NCBI RefSeq assembly: GCF_021556485.1
Contig: NZ_JAKGBW010000020.1
Span: 1-64,000, forward strand
Source: Oceanobacillus alkalisoli
GTDB lineage: Bacteria; Bacillota; Bacilli; Bacillales; Amphibacillaceae
Length of the DNA stretch: 64,000 nt
Direction: 5' to 3'
Each line of letters begins with the position of its first letter. Position 1 is the stretch's first letter. Under the pieces are notes generated by a model. That model did not search any database. It saw nothing but the letters and a program-made list of their open reading frames with translations, and was not told where the DNA came from. Below, piece after piece: positions 36,056 through 44,240 of this stretch. Made by a program: the position numbers and the translations under genes.

Positions 36056-36097
36056 AGAGACTGGATGAAGTTGTTCTTCATATGGTCTCTTTTTTTT
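36056..36097 (+). terminator. Terminator after typA
   Basis: AGAGAC and GTCTCT outer arms with an inner ATGAA/TTCAT stem, followed by eight T. Confidence 0.85.
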
Positions 36098-36214
36098 CGT
36101 GCGTTTCGTCTAGCTGGAATGAAGGTAAGGTTAGGTAGTGTATCATCTTTAACATCATGGGCGTTTAATCTATTTCGTTGTACGAATTGCGCAAAAGGAG
36201 GAATAAAACTTGCT

Positions 36215-36394
36215 ATGGAAGAAAAAGTGTACGCACCGTTGACGGAAAGACTTGTTCAACTAGGGGATGTACCCGGTCCGACATTTTCTGAAAAAATAAT
36301 GGGATCGCAATTGTTCCGGCAGAAGGAATGGTACGGGAAAAATGAACGTAAAAAGCTGGGCATCCCTTTTGGAGGACATGCCCAGCATCATTAA
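36215..36394 (+). CDS. Small basic hypothetical protein
   Basis: A 59-aa protein starting MEEKVYAPLTERLVQLGDVP, soluble, ending in GGHAQHH. Family not recognised. ATG 36215 has AAAGGAGG about 13 bases upstream, somewhat far. The open frame to 36065 would begin inside the typA terminator and is rejected. Its 3' end overlaps the converging membrane-protein gene by 4 bp. It is probably real because of the ribosome binding site, but that is not certain. Confidence 0.5.
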   Translation: MEEKVYAPLTERLVQLGDVPGPTFSEKIMGSQLFRQKEWYGKNERKKLGIPFGGHAQHH

Positions 36395-36576
36395 CGTTCT
36401 TTCGGTTTATTCTTTCTATCATTCGGGATGTATTTTGTGAAATAAGCGGCGCATATCAGTAAGATGATAGAAACTCCCCATGCTGCAATACCGCTCCAGT
36501 ATAGGTCGAGCATGTTGCCAACAATAATGATGATACCACTTAATCCGATTAGAATTCCAGATAAATAACGTTTCAC
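36391..36576 (-). CDS. Small two-helix membrane protein
   Basis: A 61-aa protein with two membrane helices (GILIGLSGIIIIVGNML and AWGVSIILLICAAYF) and a basic cytoplasmic tail DRKNKPKER. GTG 36576 is chosen since GGGGGA lies six bases upstream; ATG 36603 is in frame. Function unknown. Small membrane proteins beside typA are also known in B. subtilis, but I cannot equate it with a named one. Confidence 0.6.
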   Translation of the reverse strand: MKRYLSGILIGLSGIIIIVGNMLDLYWSGIAAWGVSIILLICAAYFTKYIPNDRKNKPKER

Positions 36577-36801
36577 CACGATTCCCCCATTACTTAATCC
36601 CATTGTTAAAAAATCCGCCCGTACATGATTCCATCTATCTGCTCTTATTATACTATAACCAACTCCATCCAGCTTATCATTATGAATCTAAAGTTTTTTT
36701 CATATTTCCTTATAGCGTACTATTGAGCATTTCGCCCGTAAACAGTAAAATAATAGATGTTCAGATAGATGCTGGATAGAAGATGATTGGAGAAGATCGT
36801 T

Positions 36802-37971
36802 TTGAGAATAAAAGATTGTATGATAGCAGGGCTTTTTATGTGTCTGTTCAGTCTGCTCGCCGCTTGCAATATGACCGTGAAAGTCACGAGTTCCGGGCAA
36901 GAGCTAACAGGTATGGAGCGCCTTGTGACGTTAAAAGAAACAATTCCGGATGTGATTATAGAAGAGATTACGATATCTTCCATTGGAGATGTATTATTGC
37001 ATGAACCGGTATATGTGGATGCTTGGACAGGGAGTAAATTTAATTTTTCCCCGATGCTTGAAAAAGTGAAGCCTTTTTTAAGCGAAGCAACGATTACAAC
37101 AGCAAATCAAGAATCGATGATTGGCGGAGCGGAACTTGGCTTGTCAACGTACCCGGCATTTAATAGTCCCAAAGAAGCCGGTGATGCATTGAAAGATGCT
37201 GGTGTTGATGTTGTCATGCTTGCCAATAATCATACACTAGACCGCGGGGAAGCTGCAATTGAACAAGCGATCAGCCATTGGGATCGTTTAGACATGATGT
37301 ATGTTGGTTCCTATAAGAATGAAGCAGATCGGGAAAAAGTGCGTGTTGTTGAAACCGATGAAGGAATCTCTGCTGCTTTTCTCAATTATACGTACGGAAC
37401 GAATGGAATCCCAGTACCAGAAGGGAAGCCGTATTTGGTCAATTTAATCGATAAGAAACAGATGAAAGAAGATATTGCCGAGGCAAAACGAAAAGCGGAT
37501 CTAATTGTGTTGAATCTCCATTTTGGAAATGAGTATGAACGGATGCCGAACGAAGAACAGAAAGATCTCGTGCAATTTGCCGCAGACCAAGGGGTGCATG
37601 CCGTCATCGGTCACCATCCCCACGTTTTGCAGCCGGCCGCTTGGGTAGAAGGGGAGGACGGCTCTGAAACGCTTGTCATCTACAGTCTTGGCAATTTCTT
37701 ATCGAACCAGCAGGAACTTTATCAACGAATTGGTGGGGTGTTTACGTTTACTGTAACGAAAACAACGGAGGGAGAGAAAGAAAGTGTTGAAATCCATTCC
37801 CCGACCCTTTTACCTACCTATGTCACCTTCCACCCGGAGTGGGAGGATTATCAAGTTGTACCGATGTATACATTAACAAATAAAGAATTGAAAGATGCGG
37901 CTCAACATTATGCGGAAATAAAAGAGCATATGTCTCAGTGGCTCCCGGAACTCCGGTACATAGAAGAATAG
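36802..37971 (+). CDS. CapA-family lipoprotein, metallophosphatase fold
   Basis: Resembles the CapA/PgsA family (poly-gamma-glutamate synthesis and related proteins), 389 aa. TTG 36802 has GGAGAAG six bases upstream and gives a lipoprotein signal ending in LAAC (Cys22); TTG 36787 lacks a site. The calcineurin-like core shows SIGDVLLHEP, NQESMIGG, LANNHTLDRG, LNLHFGNEYE and GHHPHVLQPAAW, all putative metal ligands. It is alone, with no capB/capC genes nearby, so a role in polyglutamate export is doubtful; it may act on wall polymers. Confidence 0.85.
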   Translation: MRIKDCMIAGLFMCLFSLLAACNMTVKVTSSGQELTGMERLVTLKETIPDVIIEEITISSIGDVLLHEPVYVDAWTGSKFNFSPMLEKVKPFLSEATITTANQESMIGGAELGLSTYPAFNSPKEAGDALKDAGVDVVMLANNHTLDRGEAAIEQAISHWDRLDMMYVGSYKNEADREKVRVVETDEGISAAFLNYTYGTNGIPVPEGKPYLVNLIDKKQMKEDIAEAKRKADLIVLNLHFGNEYERMPNEEQKDLVQFAADQGVHAVIGHHPHVLQPAAWVEGEDGSETLVIYSLGNFLSNQQELYQRIGGVFTFTVTKTTEGEKESVEIHSPTLLPTYVTFHPEWEDYQVVPMYTLTNKELKDAAQHYAEIKEHMSQWLPELRYIEE

Positions 37972-37974
37972 AAT

Positions 37975-38010
37975 AAGTGTGATTTCACTAAAGGAGTTCA
38001 CACTTTTTTA
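37975..38010 (+). terminator. Terminator after the capA-like gene
   Basis: AAGTGTGA and TCACACTT pair, followed by a T run. Confidence 0.75.
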
Positions 38011-38093
38011 CTATTTTAAGATAGGCATAACAGGCCTTTTTTGGTATGATGTAAAATAGACTTAAATTTACATACATTAAGGAGATTCATCGC

Positions 38094-38906
38094 ATGGAAT
38101 GGAAAAATATATATCGGGGCATCTTGATGGGGGCTACGGAAGTAATCCCGGGGATTAGTAGTGGTACCATTGCCCTTTTACTTGGAATTTATGAACGATT
38201 GATTGAAGCAATTAACGGTTTCTTCAGCAAGGATTGGAGGAAGCATCTGGGTTTTCTCATCCCGCTGGGAATTGGGATGGTAGCAGCTGTCTTTGCCTTC
38301 GCGAAAGTGATTGAATGGTTGTTTAACCATCATCCGATGCCGACATTATTTTTCTTCCTTGGACTGATCCTTGGTGTCTTACCCTATTTACTTTATAAAG
38401 CAGGTGCAAAGAATTCATTTCGATTAAAACACGTTGGCATGATGCTGCTTGGCGTTATCATTATAGCAACATTAGGACTCCTCAGTGTCGGCGAAGGAGT
38501 GATTATTACAAATATTACTCCTAAGACGTATGCTTTTCTGTTTTTATCAGGGATGATTGGGAGCTCAGCGATGATTCTCCCCGGTATTAGTGGTTCCTTC
38601 ATGCTTCTGGTGCTTGGTGTATACCCGACCGTCATTGCTGCTGTCAGTAACTTGCATTTTGACATTATTATTGTCACAGGACTTGGTATAGCAATCGGCT
38701 TTATTATTATGAGCAGAGTCGTCGGTTATTTTTTAAGAAATCATTTCACCATTACATTTGCCGCTGCGATTGGACTTGTTGGCGGCTCCGTCTTCGTCGT
38801 TTTTCCGGGAATACCACAAACGGTTGGCATGTTTTTCGTAAGTGTCCTTACATTTTTTGCTGGACTCTTAACAGCGTATATCCTTGGACGAATAGAGTAT
38901 AAATAG
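38094..38906 (+). CDS. popT: DUF368 membrane protein, PopT-type lipid carrier flippase
   Basis: Integral membrane protein of 270 aa with about eight to nine helices. It has the two internally repeated signatures EVIPGISSGTIALLLGIYE (residues 16-34) and MILPGISGSFMLLVLGVYP (near 160-178), typical of DUF368. Members named PopT recycle undecaprenyl phosphate across the membrane for wall synthesis. The family is clear; the transport role here is by homology. Monocistronic, with a probable extended -10 (TGGTATGAT at 38042-38050). Confidence 0.8.
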   Translation: MEWKNIYRGILMGATEVIPGISSGTIALLLGIYERLIEAINGFFSKDWRKHLGFLIPLGIGMVAAVFAFAKVIEWLFNHHPMPTLFFFLGLILGVLPYLLYKAGAKNSFRLKHVGMMLLGVIIIATLGLLSVGEGVIITNITPKTYAFLFLSGMIGSSAMILPGISGSFMLLVLGVYPTVIAAVSNLHFDIIIVTGLGIAIGFIIMSRVVGYFLRNHFTITFAAAIGLVGGSVFVVFPGIPQTVGMFFVSVLTFFAGLLTAYILGRIEYK

Positions 38907-39008
38907 TTACAATATAGTAAAGTGAAACTTCATTGCTAGTTGAACAGAATCAGGGATTTACGGATTGTATATCCACCACCAATACATTTTGATCTTCCCT
39001 CATGTTTA

Positions 39009-39045
39009 GCAGTGGGGGTATTACAGACCGTTCATGCGTGGGAAA
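39009..39045 (+). repeat. Short dispersed repeat (family E), copy ahead of ydbP
   Basis: GCAGTGGGGGTATTACAGAC followed by CGTTCATGCGTGGGAAAA matches the copies near 12500 and 25130. It ends about 30 bp before the thioredoxin-like gene. The preceding stretch 38936-38960 (TTGAACAGAATCAGGG) resembles a piece of the longer copy at 53305-53430. Confidence 0.65.
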
Positions 39046-39077
39046 ATAATTTAAAGAGGGTATAAAGGAGAATTCAG

Positions 39078-39398
39078 ATGGAGTTAATTGAAACACAAGC
39101 AAGATTCGATGAAATTATTCAGAGTGCAGATCCGGTTATTATTAAGTTTTTTGCTGGCTGGTGCCCGGACTGCAGACGTTTTGATATGTTTTCAGGTCAG
39201 GTGATGGAAGCGTTCAGCAATTACAGCTGGTATGAAGTGAATATTGATGAAATTGAAGGAATTGCCCAGAAGTATGAAGTAATGGGGATTCCAAGCGTAC
39301 TCATTTTCCAAAATGGAGAAAAGCTTGCGCACCAGCATAGTGCTTACACGAAGACACCGGAAGAAGTAACCGAATTTCTAGAGCAACAGTTAGGCTAA
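39078..39398 (+). CDS. ydbP: Thioredoxin-like protein, YdbP-like
   Basis: Thioredoxin-fold protein of 106 aa with active site GWCPDCRR (Cys29 and Cys32) and the cis-Pro motif VMGIPSVLIF. The strong match to B. subtilis YdbP includes WCPDC instead of WCGPC, which suggests altered redox potential or specificity. The partner is unknown. In B. subtilis ydbP neighbours ddl and cshA; here it is detached from them. Terminator follows. Confidence 0.88.
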   Translation: MELIETQARFDEIIQSADPVIIKFFAGWCPDCRRFDMFSGQVMEAFSNYSWYEVNIDEIEGIAQKYEVMGIPSVLIFQNGEKLAHQHSAYTKTPEEVTEFLEQQLG

Positions 39399-39411
39399 AT
39401 TAGAACATACA

Positions 39412-39458
39412 AGAAGCTAGCGATCAACTCTCCTGTTGATTACTAGCTTCTTTTTTTA
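39412..39458. terminator. Bidirectional terminator after ydbP
   Basis: AAGAAGCTAG/CTAGCTTCTT outer arms and GATCAAC/GTTGATT inner arms, with T runs, between converging genes. Confidence 0.85.
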
Positions 39459-39463
39459 CTTCA

Positions 39464-40090
39464 TCACTCACTTAATTTAAAATCGAGCTGGTCGTTCGTA
39501 AATCGTAACTTCCCATTTTCCAGCTGGACGGTATAGTCTTTTTCGGTCAGTTGGAAAACATCTTTGTAGATGGCCGAGTCGCCAGGAATTGTAATTTCAC
39601 CTAAGTTGCGCGGATTAATTTTTGCCGCATCATCGGGCTTATTTGCTACACTGCCCCATTCAATCAGGAAGGGCAGATTAGCTGACTTCTCTGGAAAAAG
39701 CATTCTCCAGGAAAGTGTAGAACCATCGAGCCTTTTTCGCATGCCTGGATATGGCCCGCCATATGGGATGTTTTTTTCTTCAAAATTGTTCAGATACTTG
39801 TCCAAATGCTCGGTACGTAATGCAAAAGTGAGGGGTCCTCTCTTTCCCTGGTCAAGAAACTCGACTGCTTTTTTTACAAGCGGAAGATTGCTTTTCCTAG
39901 CAAGTGCTTCATCAAAAACACCGAGCCATTCAATGTAACTATCGTTCTGGAAATAGGCGAGAAAGTTATACGTTCCCCATTTCTCATGTCTCCCTCCTTC
40001 GATTGCAATTACATTGTGTTGTTCTACAAACTGCTGGGCATCCTTCTCCGGATCCTCCGACACGACTACAAGATGGTCAATTGCTAGCAT
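39464..40090 (-). CDS. VOC-superfamily (glyoxalase-like) protein
   Basis: A 208-aa protein of the glyoxalase-like VOC type: MLAIDHLVVVSEDPEKDAQQ at the N-terminus, YIEWLGVF near residue 55 and a second half with GPYPGMRKRLDG and LPFLIEWG. The metal ligands would be His6, Glu54 and Glu144, which are visible. Substrate unknown. Single gene, divergent from the two-component system. Confidence 0.75.
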   Translation of the reverse strand: MLAIDHLVVVSEDPEKDAQQFVEQHNVIAIEGGRHEKWGTYNFLAYFQNDSYIEWLGVFDEALARKSNLPLVKKAVEFLDQGKRGPLTFALRTEHLDKYLNNFEEKNIPYGGPYPGMRKRLDGSTLSWRMLFPEKSANLPFLIEWGSVANKPDDAAKINPRNLGEITIPGDSAIYKDVFQLTEKDYTVQLENGKLRFTNDQLDFKLSE

Positions 40091-40192
40091 GCTCTTCCTC
40101 CTTTGTTAAAATGGAGATTTCTTCTTATCGTCATCATAAACATTTGTGCGTATAATAGAAAGTAATTAATCTTAAAACTGGCGGGTGTGAAC

Positions 40193-40885
40193 ATGGAAAA
40201 ACCTAGAATTTTAATTATTGAAGATGAACAGAAATTGAGTCGAGTGCTCCAACTCGAGCTTGAATATGAAAATTATGAAACCGGTGTAGCGGATAATGGG
40301 AAAGATGCACTTCAGCTGATAGAAGATGAAGACTGGGATCTTGTCCTGTTAGATATTATGATACCCGAATTAAGCGGTCTTGAAGTATTGCGCCGAGTAC
40401 GCCGCTTTGATGAGGAGACAGCGATTGTTCTCCTTACTGCGCGGGATGAAATTCATGATAAGGTGAGCGGACTTGATCTTGGAGCGGATGATTATATTAC
40501 GAAGCCTTTCCAGATTGAGGAGTTATTAGCACGGATTCGTGTTCTATTAAGACGTCCGAAAGCGAAGAGAGAAAATAGTGATGAGCTTTCTGTTGGAGAT
40601 CTGAAAGTAAATCCAAGTGCCCGTGAAGTAACACGGGGCGAAGTGCAAATTGAACTTACCCCAAGAGAATTTGATCTGCTCGTCTGTTTATTGCAAAATA
40701 AAAATATTGTCCTCACAAGGGAGCAGTTGATCAATCAAGTATGGGGGTTCGACTATTTCGGAGATACGAATGTAGTTGACGTCTATATCCGTTATTTGCG
40801 GCAAAAGGTGGATAAAGGCTTTGATGTCGCCTTTATTCAAACCGTACGCGGTATCGGTTATACAATAAAGGATCTTGAGCAATGA
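40193..40885 (+). CDS. ykoG: OmpR-family response regulator, YkoG-like
   Basis: Response regulator of 230 aa. The receiver has EDE acidic residues and phosphoacceptor Asp54 (LVLLDIMIPELSG), with Lys in TKPF; the OmpR winged helix spans about 130-228 (LTREQLINQVWG, VDVYIRYLRQKVD). The order regulator-kinase-PepSY protein matches B. subtilis ykoG-ykoH-ykoI. It overlaps the kinase by 4 bp. The likely target is the triple repeat at 42290-42322. ATG 40193 used; GTG 40187 is the alternative and the ribosome binding site is weak. Confidence 0.82.
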   Translation: MEKPRILIIEDEQKLSRVLQLELEYENYETGVADNGKDALQLIEDEDWDLVLLDIMIPELSGLEVLRRVRRFDEETAIVLLTARDEIHDKVSGLDLGADDYITKPFQIEELLARIRVLLRRPKAKRENSDELSVGDLKVNPSAREVTRGEVQIELTPREFDLLVCLLQNKNIVLTREQLINQVWGFDYFGDTNVVDVYIRYLRQKVDKGFDVAFIQTVRGIGYTIKDLEQ

Positions 40886-42252
40886 AATTAAGAACGAAAA
40901 TACGGCTGTTTTCCAGTATTCTTATTCTAAGTATGCTAATCCTCGTCAATACATTCGTTTATTTTCTCTTTTACAAAAATGCAACGGATAGTCAGCTAGT
41001 CGAACTTTCCTTGCAGACAGATAATCTGATTGAACAACTTGCGAGCGCGACAGCCGCAGAAGAGACCAGTGAAGTGATCAATGCTTTTCTTCCGGCAAAT
41101 GGAATGGTGAAGGTTTTCTCTAGTGATGAGCAGGCGCTTGAGTTTAAGCTGAAAGGAGAAGCTTACAGGACGCTTGAAGGTGCTTTCCAGACTGCAGAGT
41201 CCCAGGAAATCATCCGGCCGGAGCGCGGCGTTCATGTTGCGGTTGTGACCAAGCCAATCATTTGGCATGACGGCAGTGTAGTGACGCTTCAGATGTCTGA
41301 CCATTTAGTTGCTTTAACCGATACATTACGGATTTTGTTTTACGTCCTCATCATTGTATCGCTCATTATTCTCATTCCGACAATTATTGGAAGTAATATC
41401 TTGAACCGCTTGCTCTTGAATCCAATTGAAGAACTGACACGAACGATGAAAACGAACATTAAAGAGCGGAAATGGAAGAAGATCGACCATTCCAATCGTT
41501 CCAAGGACGAGCTCTATGAAATGGAAGTTACCTTCAACGAAATGATTGACCAGCTAAGGGATAACTATGAAAGACAGGAAGACTTTGTCTCGAACGCCTC
41601 CCATGAATTGAAGACACCGATACAAATTGTGAAGAGTTATGCTCAGTTGCTTGAAAGAAGGGGGAAGGATAATCCTGAATTGCTGGAGGAATCGATTGCA
41701 GCGATTGATTCAGAGGCCGACCGGATGAAAAGACTTGTGGAGCAGCTCCTCTCTTTAGCGAAGAATAAAGAAAATGTTGTTCATGAACCAATCGAGCTTG
41801 TCCAATTAGTGGACCATTCCATTACGACATTCAAGCAGGCCTATAATAGGGAGATTGAATTTCATAAAAATATCGAAAAACTGAATGTCTTAGGAAATGC
41901 TGGACAGCTTGAGCAAATCATTTATATTTTAATTGAAAATGCATTGAAATACAGTGAAGATAAAATTGCGGTAAGTTTGTTCACTTATAATGGTGATGTT
42001 ATTTATTCTGTGAAAGATTATGGAAGTGGAATATCTCCAGAAGATCAGGAACGGATATTTGAGCGGTTTTACCGGGTCGATAAAGCAAGAAGCAGAGAGA
42101 CTGGCGGCAGCGGGCTTGGTTTATCCATTGCCAAGGAAATTGCTGAAAGTCATCACGGAAAATTAACGGTTGAAAGCGCGGCTGGAGAAGGGTCTATGTT
42201 TACACTGGTACTTCCGGCTATGAAAAAAGCGGATAGGGAAAATGAAAAATAA
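40882..42252 (+). CDS. ykoH: Sensor histidine kinase, YkoH-like
   Basis: Membrane kinase of 456 aa. Helices lie at about 9-31 and 148-172, enclosing an extracellular domain of about 115 residues. A HAMP linker follows, then H-box SNASHELKTP (His241), N-box LIENALKYS, G1 DYGSGI, F-box IFERFYR and G2 GGSGLGLSIA. It should phosphorylate the overlapping YkoG-like regulator. The extracellular PepSY proteins encoded next are candidates for modulating it. Confidence 0.84.
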   Translation: MKLRTKIRLFSSILILSMLILVNTFVYFLFYKNATDSQLVELSLQTDNLIEQLASATAAEETSEVINAFLPANGMVKVFSSDEQALEFKLKGEAYRTLEGAFQTAESQEIIRPERGVHVAVVTKPIIWHDGSVVTLQMSDHLVALTDTLRILFYVLIIVSLIILIPTIIGSNILNRLLLNPIEELTRTMKTNIKERKWKKIDHSNRSKDELYEMEVTFNEMIDQLRDNYERQEDFVSNASHELKTPIQIVKSYAQLLERRGKDNPELLEESIAAIDSEADRMKRLVEQLLSLAKNKENVVHEPIELVQLVDHSITTFKQAYNREIEFHKNIEKLNVLGNAGQLEQIIYILIENALKYSEDKIAVSLFTYNGDVIYSVKDYGSGISPEDQERIFERFYRVDKARSRETGGSGLGLSIAKEIAESHHGKLTVESAAGEGSMFTLVLPAMKKADRENEK

Positions 42253-42289
42253 ACATGTTTCGAATGATCTTTTCCAGTATTAATCTCTT

Positions 42290-42344
42290 TCTCATCAATT
42301 TCTAATCTTCCTCACATTCTCCTATCATTCGTAGTGGCTATGAT
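42290..42344 (+). promoter_or_regulatory. Triple 11-bp direct repeat and promoter ahead of the PepSY genes
   Basis: TCTCATCAATT, TCTAATCTTCC and TCACATTCTCC follow each other without gaps (42290-42322), repeats on one face of the helix as OmpR-family regulators bind. TATGAT at 42339-42344 is a possible -10 and no proper -35 is present, as expected for an activator-dependent promoter. Proposed as the YkoG-like binding site. Confidence 0.55.
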
Positions 42345-42376
42345 AAGGGTAGAAATTAAATGAGGAGGAATTAATA

Positions 42377-42742
42377 ATGAATAAGAAAACAGGTTTAGGA
42401 ATTGGGTTATTGGCTATTTGCTCGGTTATTGGTTTTACTGCTTATCAGTCGAATGCTGCACCGACAGAGCCGATTGTGGCGGCGAGTGAAACGAAGGAAG
42501 AAACAGTGGAAAAACAGGATCGATTTGATGGTGTGCTATCCATTGAAGAAGCGAAACAAATTGCATTAACAGAATTCGAAGGTAAAGTAACGGAAATTGA
42601 ACTTGACGAAGATGACGGCAGATTAATGTATGAAGTCGAATTAAAGAATGAAACACATGAAGCAGAAATAGAACTTGATGCAAGGACAGGCGATATTATC
42701 GAGTTGGATATCGAAGAAGACGATGATCGCTGGGATGATTAA
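42377..42742 (+). CDS. ykoI: Secreted PepSY-domain protein, YkoI-like
   Basis: Small exported protein of 121 aa. A signal sequence or N-terminal anchor (MNKKTGLGIGLLAICSVIGF) lacks a lipobox. A linker and one PepSY domain at about 53-115 (SIEEAKQIALTEFEGKVTEI, then RLMYEVELKN and ARTGDIIELD) follow, with an acidic end. PepSY domains are thought to bind and inhibit peptidases or regulate wall enzymes. It follows the kinase by 124 bp and precedes a paralogue. Confidence 0.82.
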   Translation: MNKKTGLGIGLLAICSVIGFTAYQSNAAPTEPIVAASETKEETVEKQDRFDGVLSIEEAKQIALTEFEGKVTEIELDEDDGRLMYEVELKNETHEAEIELDARTGDIIELDIEEDDDRWDD

Positions 42743-42765
42743 TTAGGAAGCTAGAGGGGGTCATG

Positions 42766-43494
42766 ATGAATAAAAAAATGATGATGGCAATTGGTGCCAT
42801 GGCAATCGCTGCTGTGTTAGGTCTCATCTTCAGTCAGAATTTATCCGTTTCTGCAGGGCCTGATTTAACGAAAGCCGAGGTGGAGGATAAAGTGAAAGCT
42901 CAATATCCTGGTGAGATCACCGAACTCGAGTTAGATAATCAAGGGAAAAATCCTGTTTATGAAGTGGAAGTTGTTATGGAAGAAAAAGAATATGAGTTAC
43001 AAATTGACGGGAACTCAGGAAAAGTATTAAAGCTTGAGGAAAAACGTGCCACGAAAACAGCTAAAAAAAATGAGCGGGAAACGGATAAACAAAAAGAGAA
43101 AGCTGACAAAGAAGACTCAACTGCCACTAAAGAAAAAAAAGAATCAGATCTAGAAATGAACGAAAAGGCAAATGAAGAAAAAGATGATTCCGAACGTAAA
43201 ACGGTAATTGCACCAAAACAGGAAGAAACAAAGCAAGAGGAAAAACAAGAGCAAGCAACGAAAGAATCTAACAATAAATCCAATGAGCGAAAATCAACAA
43301 TCAGTAAAAATAAAGCGATTGACATTGCGCAGAAGCAATTTTCTGGTACGATTGATAGCATTGAATTAGATCGAGATGATGGCCGGTTAATCTATGAAAT
43401 AGAAATGGAAAGTTCGCGGGGCGAGGCCGAGATTGAAATTGATGCTTATACGGGAGAGGTGCTCGTTGTGGATATTGATTTGGAAGACGATTAA
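42766..43494 (+). CDS. Secreted protein with two PepSY domains and a charged linker
   Basis: A 242-aa paralogue of the preceding protein. It has an N-terminal signal or anchor (MAIGAMAIAAVLGLIFSQN), a PepSY domain at about 35-95, a roughly 85-residue low-complexity Lys/Glu linker (95-180) and a second PepSY domain (185-240; NKAIDIAQKQFSGTIDSIEL, RLIYEIEMES, DAYTGEVLVV). The second domain is closest to the single domain of its neighbour, suggesting duplication. ATG 42766 is preferred to ATG 42763 because GAGGGGG is five bases ahead. Confidence 0.8.
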   Translation: MNKKMMMAIGAMAIAAVLGLIFSQNLSVSAGPDLTKAEVEDKVKAQYPGEITELELDNQGKNPVYEVEVVMEEKEYELQIDGNSGKVLKLEEKRATKTAKKNERETDKQKEKADKEDSTATKEKKESDLEMNEKANEEKDDSERKTVIAPKQEETKQEEKQEQATKESNNKSNERKSTISKNKAIDIAQKQFSGTIDSIELDRDDGRLIYEIEMESSRGEAEIEIDAYTGEVLVVDIDLEDD

Positions 43495-43500
43495 ATTTAA

Positions 43501-43537
43501 AAGCACGGTGCAGTAACTTGCGTACCGTGTTTTTTTG
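43501..43537 (+). terminator. Terminator after the PepSY genes
   Basis: CACGGT and ACCGTG arms followed by seven T. Confidence 0.72.
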
Positions 43538-43570
43538 TTTACCATTTTATCTGAAATTATTTACAATATG

Positions 43571-43678
43571 AATGAATTTCATAATTACCAAAGTCGGCTT
43601 TTCCATCACCATATGTAGTTGCCAACTCAACTACATATGGTGATGGTGAGACATTAAATACGTATTATGAAATTCATT
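43571..43678 (+). repeat. Palindromic MITE-like repeat (family B), copy 2
   Basis: 108 bp with terminal inverted repeats AATGAATTTCATA and TATGAAATTCATT. The perfect internal arms CCATCACCATATGTAGTTG and CAACTACATATGGTGATGG close a 5-base loop. Same orientation and flanks as copy 1 at 27262-27376, and more symmetrical, so probably the less altered copy. Between it and the next gene (43679-43910) lies a 9-bp inverted repeat TTTCGACAA...TTGTCGAAA at 43804-43832. Confidence 0.82.
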
Positions 43679-43910
43679 AATATATAAGCATCGACAGTCT
43701 TTTATCTTTTCAAAAATTGTTTGAATAAGTTCTTCAGGTAAATATAACCCACCCTTCTATTTAAACAGGTAAGGCATTGTGTATTAATCTGCAAAATTCT
43801 ATGTTTCGACAAAAATCTACATATTGTCGAAAAACGTTTTAATTATCATCAATCGGGTATCCAAGAGATAAAGGGAAAGAAAATAGAAGGAGCTTTTGGA
43901 GGAATTTTAG

Positions 43911-44162
43911 ATGGACAACCATGATGTAATCATTTATGTGAGCGATAATAACCATTATTGCACACAGGTCATCGATCTCGTAAAAAAATATGATGTTACG
44001 TACAAGATAAAAAATGTAACACAAGATAGAGATTATATGAAAGAAATGCAAGATATTGGAATATACGGCACACCAGCAATGTTTGTAAAAGGGGAGAAGC
44101 ATTCCATATTGGGTTATCAAAAGGAACGGATTCGCCATGCGCTCTCTAAAGTAGAACATTAA
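43911..44162 (+). CDS. Glutaredoxin-like protein with a single active-site cysteine
   Basis: An 83-aa thioredoxin-fold protein: VIIYVSDNNHYCTQVIDLVKKYDV at the start and YGTPAMFVKGEKHSILGYQKERI at the end, with the cis-Pro motif GTPAMFV. The active site has only one cysteine (HYC, Cys17) where NrdH and glutaredoxin have CxxC, so it resembles a monothiol or atypical Grx. The partner is unknown. Ribosome binding site GGAGG eight bases upstream. The inverted repeat at 43804 may be a regulatory site. Confidence 0.72.
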   Translation: MDNHDVIIYVSDNNHYCTQVIDLVKKYDVTYKIKNVTQDRDYMKEMQDIGIYGTPAMFVKGEKHSILGYQKERIRHALSKVEH

Positions 44163-44240
44163 ATCGATTCGAATAACAAAAACCTTTTTGGTTGCATAAT
44201 TTATAGTATGACTCAATGTTTGTATAGAGAGGTGTTCCAA

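Noticed and set aside
36065-36214. N-terminal extension of the small gene at 36215
   Set aside because: It starts inside the typA terminator and lacks a ribosome binding site.
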